Assembly: GCF_026343945.1 (NCBI RefSeq) | Contig: NZ_JAPKNJ010000003.1 | Span: forward strand, 620,001 to 684,000 | From: Kaistia algarum | GTDB taxonomy: Bacteria; Pseudomonadota; Alphaproteobacteria; Rhizobiales; Kaistiaceae | DNA length: 64,000 bases | Direction of reading: 5' to 3' | In this document: piece by piece, positions 17,351 through 28,379 of the stretch | Layout: each line of letters opens with the position of its first letter | How positions within the stretch are numbered: the stretch's first letter is position 1 | The notes under the pieces: model-generated | What the model was told of the DNA's origin: nothing | Database searches by the model: none | What the model saw: only the letters and a program-made list of their open reading frames with translations | Position numbers and translations under genes: made by a program

Positions 17351-18403
17351 TCACGCCGCTGCCAGCGTGGCCATGTCGATAACGAAGCGATATTTCACGT
17401 CGCTCTTCAGCATCCGGTCATAGGCCTCGTTGACCTTGTCGATCGGAATCATCTCGATATCGGCGGTGATGCCATGCTTGCCGCAGAAATCGAGCATCTC
17501 CTGTGTCTCGGCAATGCCGCCGATCAGCGAGCCGGCGAAGCGGCGTCGGCCCATGATCAGGTTCGAGACCTGGACACTCAGCGGGCTCGGCGGGGCGCCG
17601 ACCTGGACCAGCGTTCCGTCGCGCTTCAGCAGGGCCAGATAGGCATTGATGTCATGGTCGGCAGAGACGGCGTCGAGAATGAAGTCGAGCTTGCCGGCCC
17701 AGGGCTTCATCGCCTCGGGACCGCGCGTCACGACGACCTCGTCCGCACCGAGACGCATCGCATCGCCGCGCTTGCTCTCGGAGGTCGTGAACATCACGAC
17801 CTTGGCGCCGAGCGCATGCGCGATCTTGACGCCCATATGGCCGAGGCCGCCGAGCCCGACGATGCCGACTGTCTGCCCCGGGCCAACCTTCCAATGGCGC
17901 ATCGGCGAATAGGTCGTGATGCCGGCGCAGAGCAGAGGCGCAACGGCCGCGAGGTCGAGATTCTCTGGCAGACGCAGCACGAAAGCTTCGTCGACGACGA
18001 TCGCCTTGGAATAACCGCCATAAGTCACGCCGCCGGTGTGCTTGTCTGGGGCGTTATAGGTGCCCGTATTGCCGACGAGGCAATATTGCTCCAGCCCCTC
18101 GACGCAGCTTGAACAGGTCCGGCAGGAATCGACCATGCAGCCGACGCCGGCAAGATCGCCGACCTTGAAGGCCTTGACCTCGGCACCGACGCGGCGAACA
18201 CGGCCAACGATCTCGTGTCCGGGAATATTGGGATAGACCGTTCCCGGCCATTCGCCGCGGGCGGTATGGAGATCGGAATGGCACACGCCGCAATAGAGGA
18301 TCTCGATCTCGACATCAGTCGGGCCGGGATCGCGTCGCTGGAACGAATGGGGGGCAAGCGGCGCGTCGGACGACTGCGCGGCATAGCCGGTGCAGATGAA
18401 CAT
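17351..18403 (-). CDS. Zinc-dependent NAD(P) alcohol dehydrogenase, YahK/cinnamyl-type
   Basis: A 350-residue MDR dehydrogenase. The catalytic zinc ligands lie in YCGVCHSDLH and GHEIVG. The structural zinc site is the four-Cys lobe CMVDSCRTCSSCVEGLEQYC. The nucleotide-binding GLGGLGHMGVKIA is present. The profile matches broad-range aldehyde reductases such as E. coli YahK, usually NADPH-linked. ATG 18403 is preferred because GGAG precedes it; ATG 18415 is an alternative. The role is probably aldehyde detoxification. Confidence 0.92.
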   Translation of the reverse strand: MFICTGYAAQSSDAPLAPHSFQRRDPGPTDVEIEILYCGVCHSDLHTARGEWPGTVYPNIPGHEIVGRVRRVGAEVKAFKVGDLAGVGCMVDSCRTCSSCVEGLEQYCLVGNTGTYNAPDKHTGGVTYGGYSKAIVVDEAFVLRLPENLDLAAVAPLLCAGITTYSPMRHWKVGPGQTVGIVGLGGLGHMGVKIAHALGAKVVMFTTSESKRGDAMRLGADEVVVTRGPEAMKPWAGKLDFILDAVSADHDINAYLALLKRDGTLVQVGAPPSPLSVQVSNLIMGRRRFAGSLIGGIAETQEMLDFCGKHGITADIEMIPIDKVNEAYDRMLKSDVKYRFVIDMATLAAA

Positions 18404-18624
18404 CGAAGGCTCCATGGCGACGGGCAATGGCGAGAGGCGCCGACAAAGGTCGACCCATAGGGTCAGAATAGAAGCTTGGACGGGAAGGACAAGGCCGGCG
18501 TCGGCTGGAGCGCCGGCCGCGGTTGCGTCGCTGATCGGTTCGGGGCAAAAAAAGCGTCACTTCGAGCGGACCGGCCGCAGTCTACGACAATCGCAGTATC
18601 AAAGACGGACGGCGTGATCGCATC

Positions 18625-18885
18625 ATGGTCGATGAGGTAAAAGAACAGCCGGACTTCGACCTCGAGGATGTGATGAAAGATCTGATCGCATTTCGCTCGA
18701 ACGTCAGCTTCCACCTCACCACTGAGAAACCATTGCCAACGAAGTTTGAAGCGCCGCTATGGCAGGCGTATCACCTTGTTGCCGATGTTATCGAAGAGCT
18801 GACGGCGATGTACAAATACGAGGAGCGTGGGCTGACGTACTTCAAACCTACTGTTTCGGGCGAGGAGCCTGAACCGGGTCGCTAA
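18625..18885 (+). CDS. Small acidic protein of unknown function
   Basis: An 86-residue acidic protein, not recognised. It contains no membrane segment or signal peptide; it looks helical with aromatic residues in the middle (LWQAYHLVADVIEELTAMYK). Codon use is less GC-rich than in neighbours. It stands alone between the divergent alcohol dehydrogenase gene and ttcA, and no clear ribosome-binding site precedes the ATG. It could be a recent acquisition or a lineage-specific regulator-like protein. It is called because the frame is clean and the protein is plausible. Confidence 0.5.
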   Translation: MVDEVKEQPDFDLEDVMKDLIAFRSNVSFHLTTEKPLPTKFEAPLWQAYHLVADVIEELTAMYKYEERGLTYFKPTVSGEEPEPGR

Positions 18886-19013
18886 CGGACTTCTAGCGAA
18901 GGCGATCGTCGCACAATTGATCCGAATTTCGCCTTCGCCTCGGCTGCTCGGACCGCCATTGCGCTGGGCGGCGCTTTTCGGCAAAGAGAACGCCGAAGCT
19001 GGAGCCGCCATCC

Positions 19014-19865
19014 ATGTCCGAAACGCTCGATCCCGCCGATGATCTGGACGCGGGCGGTGCCCACCCGCTCTTTCGCCGTTCGCCGTCCTCGGTAGAGTTC
19101 GGCAAACTGCGCAAGCGCCTCGTTCGGCAGACGCGGCAGGCGCTGGACGATTTCGCCATGGTGCGGCCGGGGGATCGCTGGCTGGTCTGCCTTTCCGGCG
19201 GCAAAGATTCCTATGCGCTCCTTGCCGTGCTCCTGGATCTGAAATGGCGCGGGCTGCTACCGGTCGATCTGCTGGCCTGCAATCTCGACCAGGCGCAGCC
19301 GGGCTTTCCCGCCGACGTGCTGCCTGATTTCCTGGAGGGCATCGGCATGCCCTACCGGATCGAGCGGCAGGACACCTATTCGGTCGTCATGTCCAAGGTG
19401 CCGACGGGCAAGACGTATTGCGCGCTGTGCTCGCGGCTTCGCCGTGGCCATCTCTATCGCGTCGCCCGCGAGGAGGGCTGCCAGGCGGTGGTGCTCGGCC
19501 ATCACCGCGAGGACATCCTCGAAACTTTCTTCCTGAACCTCTTCCATGGCGGCAAGCTCGCCACGATGCCGCCCAAACTGGTCAATGAGGAGGGCGACCT
19601 CTTCGTCCTGCGCCCGCTCGCCTATGCGGCGGAAGACGACATCGCCCGCTTCTCGGCGGCGATGGAATTCCCGATCATCCCCTGCGATCTCTGCGGCTCG
19701 CAGGAAGGGCTGCAACGCAACCAGATCAAGGCGATGCTGGCGGATTGGGAGAAGAAGTCGCCGGGCCGCAAGGAAACCATGCTGCGCGCGCTCGGGAGCG
19801 GCAATCCCTCGCATCTGCTCGATCGGACGATGTTCGATTTCGCGGGACTGAACCTGCGGACTTAG
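19014..19865 (+). CDS. ttcA: tRNA 2-thiocytidine(32) synthetase
   Basis: A 283-residue PP-loop ATPase that thiolates cytidine 32 in certain tRNAs. The PP-loop SGGKDS is at 61-66, the CxxC pair is Cys136/Cys139 (YCALC), and another CxxC is at 224-227 (PCDLC). These provide the ligands for the [4Fe-4S] cluster known in E. coli TtcA. Length and motif spacing fit the family. Convergent with the BA14K gene. Confidence 0.95.
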   Translation: MSETLDPADDLDAGGAHPLFRRSPSSVEFGKLRKRLVRQTRQALDDFAMVRPGDRWLVCLSGGKDSYALLAVLLDLKWRGLLPVDLLACNLDQAQPGFPADVLPDFLEGIGMPYRIERQDTYSVVMSKVPTGKTYCALCSRLRRGHLYRVAREEGCQAVVLGHHREDILETFFLNLFHGGKLATMPPKLVNEEGDLFVLRPLAYAAEDDIARFSAAMEFPIIPCDLCGSQEGLQRNQIKAMLADWEKKSPGRKETMLRALGSGNPSHLLDRTMFDFAGLNLRT

Positions 19866-19967
19866 GTCACGCGACTGGTCTCATACCGGTTCTGAAAGAA
19901 GCTGCTACGCGCTCTCACAGTCGGTCGCGGTTCAGACGAAGGGCGAGGAAACGCCCCCGCTAGAAGC

Positions 19968-19999
19968 AAAAAAAAGGCGCGACCTCACGGTCGCGCCTT
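19968..19999 (-). terminator. Terminator of the BA14K gene, shared with ttcA
   Basis: An 11-bp perfect stem (19974-19984 with 19989-19999) and a 4-nt loop. On the minus strand it is followed by eight consecutive T. It therefore suits the minus-strand gene ending at 20023 and may also stop ttcA transcripts. Confidence 0.88.
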
Positions 20000-20022
20000 C
20001 TCTTATTCCGCTTCAGCAGCCT

Positions 20023-20508
20023 TTACGGCATCACGCAGCGATATTTGCGGCCGTCATAGCCGGTGAAGGTGCCGGTCGCCGGATTGAAGCTGCGGTAGCG
20101 CTGCGAGCAATAGGCGATGTAGTCATTGCCGCCATATTGCGGGGCGGCATAGCGCGGCTGGTTAATCGCGCTACCGATCATCGCTCCGGCTGCGAGGCCG
20201 ATCACGCCTGCGGCGAGGGCAGCACCCGGGTCGTTGTAGTAGCTGCCGCGGTAATAGCCCGGACCGTTCCAGCCGCGGTAGCGCGGCGGATAATATCCGG
20301 GACCGCGCCAACCAGGCCCGCGATTGTTCCAGCCGCGCTGGGGACCGCCTTGCCAGTTCCGGCCTTGCCAGTTCTGCGCCACGTCATAAGAGCCATCCGC
20401 TCGCACACCCTCTGCGGCGCTGGCGCCCGTTGGCAGTGCAATTGCGGAAGATGCCAGCATTGCGGCAGAAATGGTTCCGACGATCGTCGTTTTCATCGCT
20501 GGGTTCAT
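20023..20508 (-). CDS. BA14K-family exported protein
   Basis: A 161-residue protein with an N-terminal signal peptide (TTIVGTISAAMLASSAIA). A Trp/Gly/Arg/Tyr-rich low-complexity middle (NWQGRNWQGG, GWRGPGYYPP) is followed by a short hydrophobic glycine-zipper stretch (GVIGLAAGAMIGSAI). It ends with the BA14K signature around YCSQRYRSFNPATGTF and a final YRC. The founding Brucella protein is a cell-envelope antigen with lectin-like activity. ATG 20508 is preceded by GAGGAGA. Envelope location is inferred from the signal peptide and family. Confidence 0.88.
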   Translation of the reverse strand: MNPAMKTTIVGTISAAMLASSAIALPTGASAAEGVRADGSYDVAQNWQGRNWQGGPQRGWNNRGPGWRGPGYYPPRYRGWNGPGYYRGSYYNDPGAALAAGVIGLAAGAMIGSAINQPRYAAPQYGGNDYIAYCSQRYRSFNPATGTFTGYDGRKYRCVMP

Positions 20509-20641
20509 ATCGTTTCTCCTCTTTCCGCGAGGCTGCGTCTCGGACCGACGTATATCGATCGAACAACGGCCTTCGCGACATTGTCGCCCGTGGGTACAAA
20601 ACGATGGAGATCCGGATAGGTTCCCAGATTAGCTCTTCCAT

Positions 20642-20678
20642 ACAAAAAGACGACGCATGATTGAACATACGTCGTCTT
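20642..20678 (-). terminator. Rho-independent terminator of the bolA-grxD unit
   Basis: A 9-bp stem (20647-20655 with 20670-20678) and a 14-nt loop. On the minus strand it is followed directly by a run of T, 28 bases past the grxD stop. Confidence 0.88.
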
Positions 20679-20705
20679 GAAACGCTGCCGAATGAGTTGC
20701 TGAAT

Positions 20706-21041
20706 TCAGGCGGTCTGGGCTACCGCGACGCCCTTTTCGGCGAAGAAGGCCTGGATTTCGCCAGCCTGGAACATCTCGCGGACAATGTCGCAGCCGCCGA
20801 TGAACTCACCCTTCACATAGAGCTGGGGAATGGTCGGCCAGTTGGAATAGGTCTTGATGCCCTGGCGGATTTCCGCGTCAGCGAGCACGTTGATGCCCTT
20901 ATAGTCGACGCCGAGAAAATCGAGGATCTGGACGACCTGGCCCGAGAAGCCGCACTGCGGGAACGCTGGCGTTCCCTTCATGAACAGGACGACGTCGTTC
21001 GTCTTCACTTCATTGTCGATGAAGGTTTCAATTTCGCTCAT
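20706..21041 (-). CDS. grxD: Monothiol glutaredoxin, Grx4/GrxD type
   Basis: A 111-residue single-domain monothiol glutaredoxin with the CGFS active site at residues 30-33, the GTPAFPQ approach, and the glutathione-binding [19 protein letters not shown] segment. CGFS glutaredoxins carry a glutathione-ligated [2Fe-2S] cluster, often with a BolA partner. bolA lies directly upstream on the same strand, which supports an iron-sulfur trafficking or sensing role. It is the last gene before a terminator. Confidence 0.96.
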   Translation of the reverse strand: MSEIETFIDNEVKTNDVVLFMKGTPAFPQCGFSGQVVQILDFLGVDYKGINVLADAEIRQGIKTYSNWPTIPQLYVKGEFIGGCDIVREMFQAGEIQAFFAEKGVAVAQTA

Positions 21042-21163
21042 TGCACTTGCCTTTCGTCGTCCGGTTCAAGGCCGGGAACGGAATATGGAATCTAGGTAGG
21101 GGATCGTTTCCATCCTGTCGAGATCGGTGAACCGCGATCTGGGCGACAAGACGGCAAATTCCT

Positions 21164-21397
21164 TCACTCCGGCGCGCTCGTCTGCAGGGCAAGCGCGTGC
21201 AGGGCGCCGCCCATGTTCCCCTTGAGCGCGGCATAGACCATCTGGTGCTGCTGGACGCGGTTCTTGCCGCGAAACTGTTCCGAGACGACTTCGGCGGCAT
21301 AATGGTCGCCATCGCCGGCGAGGTCGCGGATCACGACCCTGGCATCGGGCAGGGCCGATTTGATCAGGCTTTCGATATCGTGCGCTTGCATCGCCAT
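21164..21397 (-). CDS. BolA/IbaG family protein
   Basis: A 77-residue protein of the BolA fold, with the conserved stretch QHQMVYAALKGNMGG near the C-terminal helix and the cluster-binding His in that segment. It lies between purL and grxD on the minus strand. BolA proteins form [2Fe-2S]-bridged heterodimers with CGFS glutaredoxins, and the adjacency to grxD fits that. It resembles the short IbaG-type more than the longer BolA proper. Confidence 0.92.
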   Translation of the reverse strand: MAMQAHDIESLIKSALPDARVVIRDLAGDGDHYAAEVVSEQFRGKNRVQQHQMVYAALKGNMGGALHALALQTSAPE

Positions 21398-21442
21398 CGC
21401 TTGTCCCCCTCGGCCGCTTGCCGCGTTCGGTAACCGGACGAA

Positions 21443-23656
<2,214 letters not shown>

Positions 23657-23797
23657 GGGATACCTCGGCCTTGGCGATGCTGCATGCGATAGTGCGCGGG
23701 CGCCGCTCTGTAAATGGTCCGGTGTAACTCTTCGCAGGTTGCCTCACCCCGCAACGGCGGATTAGCTCACTTGTCTCCATGTCGAAGGGATCCAGCC

Positions 23798-24190
23798 TTG
23801 CAGTTCAATCACGTCGCCAATCGCGTCGCGGCCCAGCATTTCGATACGATCGTCGAGCTGTTCCGCGACCATCTCGGCTTTGTCGAACTGCGCCGCAATG
23901 AGCGCGCGATCTGGATGCGTCAGCCTGGCGCCAATATCGACCTGCAATTCTCCCGCGTCGCCGCCTCGCGTGAGGACCCGGAGCGGGAACGCTCGCAGGT
24001 CTCGTTCCTGAGCGTGACGCCGCGGCAAGACCTTGAAAAGCTGGCAGAATGGCTGTTCGCCAAGGGGTTGATCGCCACGGTCGGGGCTTATTCCGACCGG
24101 GAATTCTACCTCGACGCGCCGGAGGCTCTGGTCGATTTCGTCATCGAGGCGATGCGGCCGGAACTCGCCGACTATCCGGTCAAGGTCTGA
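23798..24190 (+). CDS. VOC-superfamily (glyoxalase-like) protein
   Basis: A 130-residue protein with the paired beta-alpha-beta pattern of the vicinal-oxygen-chelate fold. The N-terminal strand is QFNHVANRVAAQHFDTIVEL and the C-terminal half holds FYLDAPEALVDFVIEAM. It probably starts at TTG 23798, preceded by AAGGGAT; the frame is open upstream but loses family character. It lies between purL and purQ on the opposite strand. Neither a metal triad nor a substrate can be assigned with confidence. Confidence 0.68.
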   Translation: MQFNHVANRVAAQHFDTIVELFRDHLGFVELRRNERAIWMRQPGANIDLQFSRVAASREDPERERSQVSFLSVTPRQDLEKLAEWLFAKGLIATVGAYSDREFYLDAPEALVDFVIEAMRPELADYPVKV

Positions 24191-24193
24191 CCG

Positions 24194-24850
24194 TCAGGCC
24201 GCCAGCAGGCTCTCGAACAGCGGTCGGCCGTCGAGGCCGCCATTCAGCGGCTCGATCAGGTTTTCCGGGTGCGGCATCATGCCGAGAACGTTGCGTTTTT
24301 CGGACAGGATGCCGGCGATGTCGTCGATCGAGCCGTTCGGATTGCCGACATAGCGGAAGGCGATGCGGTCCTCGGCCTTGAGGCGCGCCAGCGTCTCGTC
24401 ATCGGCGCGGTAGTTGCCATCGCCATGCGCCACGGGGGACCGGATAACGGCGCCCTTCTCGTAGCGGGCCGTGAAGGCCGAATCGGTCGTCTCGACCCGA
24501 AGCTTCACTTCCTTGCAGATGAATTTGAGCCCGGCATTGCGCATCAGCACGCCCGGCAGCAGCCCCGCCTCGCAGAGAATCTGGAAGCCGTTGCAGACGC
24601 CCAGGACGGCGACGCCGCGGTCCGCCTCGCGGCGGATCGCCTCCATGATGGGCTCGCGCGCGGCGATCGCGCCGGAGCGCAGATAGTCGCCATAGGAGAA
24701 GCCGCCGGGGACGACGATGAGATCAACCTTCGGCAGGTCGTGCTCGCCATGCCAGACGACGGCCGGACGATGACCGCTGATCTTCTCGATCGCGGCGATC
24801 ATGTCGCGTTCGCGATTGGAGCCTGGAAAGACGACGACGGCTGATTTCAT
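24194..24850 (-). CDS. purQ: Phosphoribosylformylglycinamidine synthase subunit PurQ
   Basis: A 218-residue class-I glutamine amidotransferase that supplies ammonia to PurL. The nucleophilic Cys is in the elbow [11 protein letters not shown] and the His/Glu pair in the late MMPHPEN segment. The N-terminal [12 protein letters not shown] is typical of PurQ. It is co-directional with purS and a small coiled-coil gene, with about 20-base gaps. It is convergent with the VOC gene, with a 3-base gap. Confidence 0.97.
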   Translation of the reverse strand: MKSAVVVFPGSNRERDMIAAIEKISGHRPAVVWHGEHDLPKVDLIVVPGGFSYGDYLRSGAIAAREPIMEAIRREADRGVAVLGVCNGFQILCEAGLLPGVLMRNAGLKFICKEVKLRVETTDSAFTARYEKGAVIRSPVAHGDGNYRADDETLARLKAEDRIAFRYVGNPNGSIDDIAGILSEKRNVLGMMPHPENLIEPLNGGLDGRPLFESLLAA

Positions 24851-24869
24851 GGTGGCTTCGATTCGCTGT

Positions 24870-25097
24870 TCAGACGGTTTCGTTCAGTTCGAGACGCCGC
24901 TCGATCCGCTCAAGGCGGGAATCATGTCGGGCGAGAATTCCATAGATATTGTGAACGTCTTGCTGCAGCGAGATCATGTGGCCGCGAAACGCTTGCATCT
25001 CAGCCTTGAGTTCGTCGGTCTTCTGATCGATGCGCGCAATATCGCCGGGGATCGACTTCAGGATTTCGTAAAGCAACTCGCTCGAAATCTCGGCCAT
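24870..25097 (-). CDS. Small coiled-coil protein inside the pur operon
   Basis: A 75-residue protein with no assigned function, located between purS and purQ with gaps of about 20 bases each side and the same orientation. It is almost entirely helical with heptad-like spacing of hydrophobic residues ([20 protein letters not shown], then [14 protein letters not shown]), so an elongated coiled coil is likely. No signal peptide or membrane segment. Its position suggests co-expression with the FGAM synthetase subunits, but a purine role is only an inference. Confidence 0.7.
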   Translation of the reverse strand: MAEISSELLYEILKSIPGDIARIDQKTDELKAEMQAFRGHMISLQQDVHNIYGILARHDSRLERIERRLELNETV

Positions 25098-25118
25098 TCG
25101 CGGATCCTCGCGCGCTGG

Positions 25119-25361
25119 CTATCCGACAATATCGACACGATAGTTCTCGATCACCGTATTGGCCAGAAGCTTCGCGGCCATGGCTTCAAGTTCGGCCTTG
25201 GCCTTGGCGGCGTCGCTGCCTTCGACTTCGATGTCGAACACCTTGCCCTGGCGGACGCTGGCGATGCCGGCAAAGCCGAGCGAGCCCAGCGCGCCCTCGA
25301 TCGCCTTGCCCTGCGGATCAAGGACGCCGTTCTTCAAGGTGACGGTAACGCGGGCTTTCAT
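25119..25361 (-). CDS. purS: Phosphoribosylformylglycinamidine synthase subunit PurS
   Basis: An 80-residue PurS, the small subunit that bridges PurL and PurQ. It has the family start MKARVTVTLKNGVLDPQGKA and the GFAGIASVRQGKVFDIEVEG core. The frame is open 36 codons upstream, but the MKARV start matches known PurS. It is the first gene of the purS-(coiled coil)-purQ unit. Confidence 0.95.
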   Translation of the reverse strand: MKARVTVTLKNGVLDPQGKAIEGALGSLGFAGIASVRQGKVFDIEVEGSDAAKAKAELEAMAAKLLANTVIENYRVDIVG

Positions 25362-25495
25362 GGCTTCGATCTTTCGGTTCGAACGACGGCTCGTAGATAG
25401 CTCGTCCTCATAAGCGCCAAGCGAAGCAAAGGGAAGTCTCGAGGCGATACGAGACCGGGCACCCTTCATGCGCCCGATCCCCTAGACACCGCCTG

Positions 25496-26008
25496 TCAAC
25501 CTGGGCGCCGGAAATCGCCACTCTTGAAGGCTTTAACGAGGTTGGCTCGCGCAAGTTTCTCTGACTCGGCTCCCGATGTCAGGATGTAGAGGTTTGAGCC
25601 CTGGTAGATCAGCATGATGGCGGCGGATACGCCCCGGATATTGCCGTAGAGATGAACAGCCGTATAGTCCTTAGTGGCAGTCTTCTTGATCTCGCTGAAT
25701 TTCATTCCGCCATCTTGTCCGTCGAAGCCATAATAGAGGGCGCCGTTGATCAGCGCACGGACATTGGCATAAGGCTTGTTGAGCTGCTCTTCACTATCGG
25801 AGAGCGTCTTGATCTTGCCGAGTTCGACGACGGCGTCGCCGCCGCAGGCGGCGGTTTCGCAGATGAAGCGAACCCCACCGAATGTCTTTTGGGCTTTCCA
25901 TCCTTCGCCGGTCAGCGAGATCGTTGGATCAGCCTTGGCCTCGACGGCAAAGCCTGCCGCGAGAGTTGCCACCAAAAATAGGAGTGAGATAGATCGAAAC
26001 AGCGTCAT
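25496..26008 (-). CDS. Secreted protein of unknown function
   Basis: A 170-residue protein with a clear signal peptide (LFRSISLLFLVATLAAGFAV, probable cleavage after the following Ala-rich stretch). The mature part has two Cys close together (FICETAACGG), possibly a disulfide, and several beta-like segments (AAIMLIYQGSNLYILTSGAE). Not recognised. It lies between purC and purS on the same strand, but the purC terminator separates it from purC. Codon use is less GC-rich than the pur genes. A periplasmic location is likely. Confidence 0.72.
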   Translation of the reverse strand: MTLFRSISLLFLVATLAAGFAVEAKADPTISLTGEGWKAQKTFGGVRFICETAACGGDAVVELGKIKTLSDSEEQLNKPYANVRALINGALYYGFDGQDGGMKFSEIKKTATKDYTAVHLYGNIRGVSAAIMLIYQGSNLYILTSGAESEKLARANLVKAFKSGDFRRPG

Positions 26009-26083
26009 GAGCCCCCGCAGCCGCTGGTTGAAACGGGTGGCAAGCTAATGGCGGGGCGGGCGGATGTCGAGGCAGAAATGAAG

Positions 26084-26109
26084 AGGGCGGCGATGGTGAT
26101 CGCCGCCCT
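26084..26109 (-). terminator. Terminator of purC
   Basis: An 11-bp perfect stem (26084-26094 with 26099-26109) and a 4-nt loop. On the minus strand a T/C-rich tail follows, about 25 bases past the purC stop. Confidence 0.75.
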
Positions 26110-26133
26110 GAGGATTGTATCGCTTGAGGCCGG

Positions 26134-26898
26134 TTACTGTACCAGAACCGGGCCGCCGCCCTGCGGGCGCTCGGGCTCGATCAGGATACCGAGACGGCGT
26201 GCGACTTCCTGATAGGCTTCGACGAGGCCGCCCATGTCGCGGCGGAAACGGTCCTTGTCGAGCTTGTTCTGTGTCTGGACGTCCCAGAGCCTGCAGCTGT
26301 CGGGCGAAATCTCGTCGGCGACGACGATGCGCATCATGTCGCCTTCCCAGAGCCGGCCGCACTCGATCTTGAAATCGACGAGCTGGATGCCGGCGCCGAG
26401 GAAGAGGCCGGACAGAAAATCATTGACGCGAATGGCAAGCGCCATGATGTCGTCGATTTCCTGCGGCGTCGCCCAGCCAAAGGCGGTGATGTGCTCTTCA
26501 GAGACCATCGGGTCGTCGAGCGCATCGGCCTTGTAATAGAACTCGATGATCGAGCGCGGCAGAACCGTGCCCTCCTCGAGGCCCAGGCGCTTCGCCAGCG
26601 AACCGGCGGCGACGTTGCGCACGACGATTTCGAGCGGGATGATCTCGACTTCGCGGATCAACTGCTCGCGCATGTTGAGCCGGCGGATGAAGTGAGTCGG
26701 GATGCCCATCTTGTTCAAATGGGTAAAGATGTGCTCGGAAATGCGGTTGTTCAGCACTCCCTTGCCGTCCACGACCTCATGCTTCTTTTTGTTGAAGGCG
26801 GTCGCGTCGTCCTTGAAGAATTGAATCAGCGTTCCGGGCTCAGGTCCTTCGAAAAGGATCTTGCCCTTGCCCTCATAGATGCGCCGACGGCGGTTCAT
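26134..26898 (-). CDS. purC: Phosphoribosylaminoimidazole-succinocarboxamide synthase (SAICAR synthetase)
   Basis: A 254-residue enzyme that joins aspartate to CAIR, purine step 8. The start [20 protein letters not shown] matches rhizobial PurC and sets the start at 26898 although the frame is open further. The conserved segment [14 protein letters not shown] and the late [12 protein letters not shown] are present. It has its own terminator. It is divergent from the zeta-subunit gene, with about 280 bases between the starts; that stretch holds both promoters and nothing else I recognise. Confidence 0.96.
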   Translation of the reverse strand: MNRRRRIYEGKGKILFEGPEPGTLIQFFKDDATAFNKKKHEVVDGKGVLNNRISEHIFTHLNKMGIPTHFIRRLNMREQLIREVEIIPLEIVVRNVAAGSLAKRLGLEEGTVLPRSIIEFYYKADALDDPMVSEEHITAFGWATPQEIDDIMALAIRVNDFLSGLFLGAGIQLVDFKIECGRLWEGDMMRIVVADEISPDSCRLWDVQTQNKLDKDRFRRDMGGLVEAYQEVARRLGILIEPERPQGGGPVLVQ

Positions 26899-27181
26899 GG
26901 GCACATACCGTGGTTTGAGGAAATCCATATGGCCGGGGTTCCAATATAACGGGATTCGCCGCGGCGAAGCTATAACGAGCGGCCGCCATCGGCCGTTCGC
27001 GCGGCGTGAACCTACTCGATCGCTCACCAATTCACAATGTGCGATACTGCGGCGTTTTCCTGCGCCTGACGGTGAGCTGCGCCGGTTTCTGGAAGGCGCA
27101 TCCGGCGTTGATTTGGGGTACCTCGCGCGATATGCAAGGGCCCGGCAGCCGCTCGGCACGCAAACATCGGAGAGATCGCCC

Positions 27182-27505
27182 ATGACGACGTTCGACCAGC
27201 GCAAGGACGCCTTCGAGAATCGATTCGCCCATGACGAGGAACTGAAGTTCCGGGCCATGGCGCGGCGCAACAAGCAGCTCGGCATTTGGGCAGCGGGACT
27301 TCTTGGCAAGAGTGGCGACGCCGCCGAGGCCTATGCGAGCGAGGTCGTTGCCTCCGATTTCGAGGAAGCCGGCGAGGAAGACGTCTTCCGCAAGCTCCGC
27401 CAGGATTTCGATGCGGCCGGCGTCGCGCAGTCCGACCATCAGATCCGCCGCACCATGGACGAGTTCCTCACTGCGGCGATCGAGCAGATCCGCACGGAAG
27501 GCTGA
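27182..27505 (+). CDS. DUF1476 protein, F1FO-ATPase inhibitor zeta subunit
   Basis: A 107-residue helical protein beginning [20 protein letters not shown], the signature of the alphaproteobacterial zeta subunit. This subunit binds F1-ATPase and acts as a one-way brake on ATP hydrolysis, as known from Paracoccus. The N-terminal inhibitory segment and four-helix core ([19 protein letters not shown]) are intact. ATG 27182 is preceded by GGAGAG. It stands apart from the atp genes; the aldolase gene follows 22 bases later. Confidence 0.9.
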   Translation: MTTFDQRKDAFENRFAHDEELKFRAMARRNKQLGIWAAGLLGKSGDAAEAYASEVVASDFEEAGEEDVFRKLRQDFDAAGVAQSDHQIRRTMDEFLTAAIEQIRTEG

Positions 27506-27527
27506 TCCCGCCATCCGGTCATTGATC

Positions 27528-28301
27528 ATGACAGCCCCAACGCTCGCCGAACTTCTGCGTGCCGGAACATGCCAGTTTTCGGCCTGGATCGGCATGCCCG
27601 AGCCACTCGTCGCCGAGGCATCGGCGCGGGCCGGCTTCGACTGCGTGACCCTCGACATGCAGCACGGGCTGCATGACCCCGCGAGCGTGATGCGCGCGAT
27701 CGGTGCGGTAGCCCTTGCCGGGAAGCCGTCCCTGGTCCGCATTCCGGTCGGCGATTTCGCCATGGCGAGCCGGGCGCTCGACATGGGGGCGAGGGCCGTC
27801 ATCGCGCCGATGATCAATTCGGCGTCGGACGCGAAGGCGTTCGCGACGGCCATGAAATATCCGCCGATCGGCGAGCGCAGCTGGGGTGCGGGCAGGGCGA
27901 TGCAGATCGTCGGAGTGGACGATCCAGCTGCATACCTGCAGACGGCGAACCATGCGACCCTGGCCTTCGCGATGATCGAGACGCGCGAAGCTGTCGCCGC
28001 CTTGGGTGAGATTCTTGCGGTGCCGGGGATCGACGGCATCTTTGTAGGGCCGTCAGATCTGTCGATCGCCCTGTCGAATGGCGCCTCCGTCGATCCGCTG
28101 CGCGAGGACAATGCCAGGGCCATCGGCGAGATTCTGACGTTCGTGAAGGCGGCCGGTAAGCTCGCCGCGACCTATGCGATCACCGGCTCCCAGGCGCGGG
28201 GCTACCGCGATCTCGGCTTCGATCTGGTGGCGATCGGCATTGACGGCGGCTATCTGCGTCTCGGCGCCTCCCTGCTTCTCGCCGAAGCAAACGGACAGTA
28301 A
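27528..28301 (+). CDS. HpcH/HpaI-family class II aldolase
   Basis: A 257-residue metal-dependent pyruvate aldolase. Characteristic segments are FDCVTLDMQHGLHDP, the arginine-containing SLVRIPVGD, the metal-binding Glu in FAMIETREAV, and the Asp in IFVGPSDLSIAL. The family cleaves 2-keto-3-deoxy sugar acids or 4-hydroxy-2-ketoacids such as HpaI or GarL substrates. Exact substrate unknown. It lies 22 bases after the zeta gene, so co-transcription is possible though functionally unrelated. Confidence 0.88.
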   Translation: MTAPTLAELLRAGTCQFSAWIGMPEPLVAEASARAGFDCVTLDMQHGLHDPASVMRAIGAVALAGKPSLVRIPVGDFAMASRALDMGARAVIAPMINSASDAKAFATAMKYPPIGERSWGAGRAMQIVGVDDPAAYLQTANHATLAFAMIETREAVAALGEILAVPGIDGIFVGPSDLSIALSNGASVDPLREDNARAIGEILTFVKAAGKLAATYAITGSQARGYRDLGFDLVAIGIDGGYLRLGASLLLAEANGQ

Positions 28302-28312
28302 CTCATCCTCTT

Positions 28313-28340
28313 TTGCATGAAGTCGTGAGCAACGCTATGT
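28313..28340 (+). promoter_or_regulatory. Possible promoter of aqpZ
   Basis: TTGCAT at 28313-28318 and CTATGT at 28335-28340 are spaced by 16 bases, about 40 bases upstream of the aquaporin start. This resembles rhizobial sigma-70 promoters (TTGAC and CTATAT), but the match is imperfect. Confidence 0.3.
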
Positions 28341-28379
28341 TTTCTCCAGCAGCGAGTCGTGCTGCTCGGGGAGGACACC

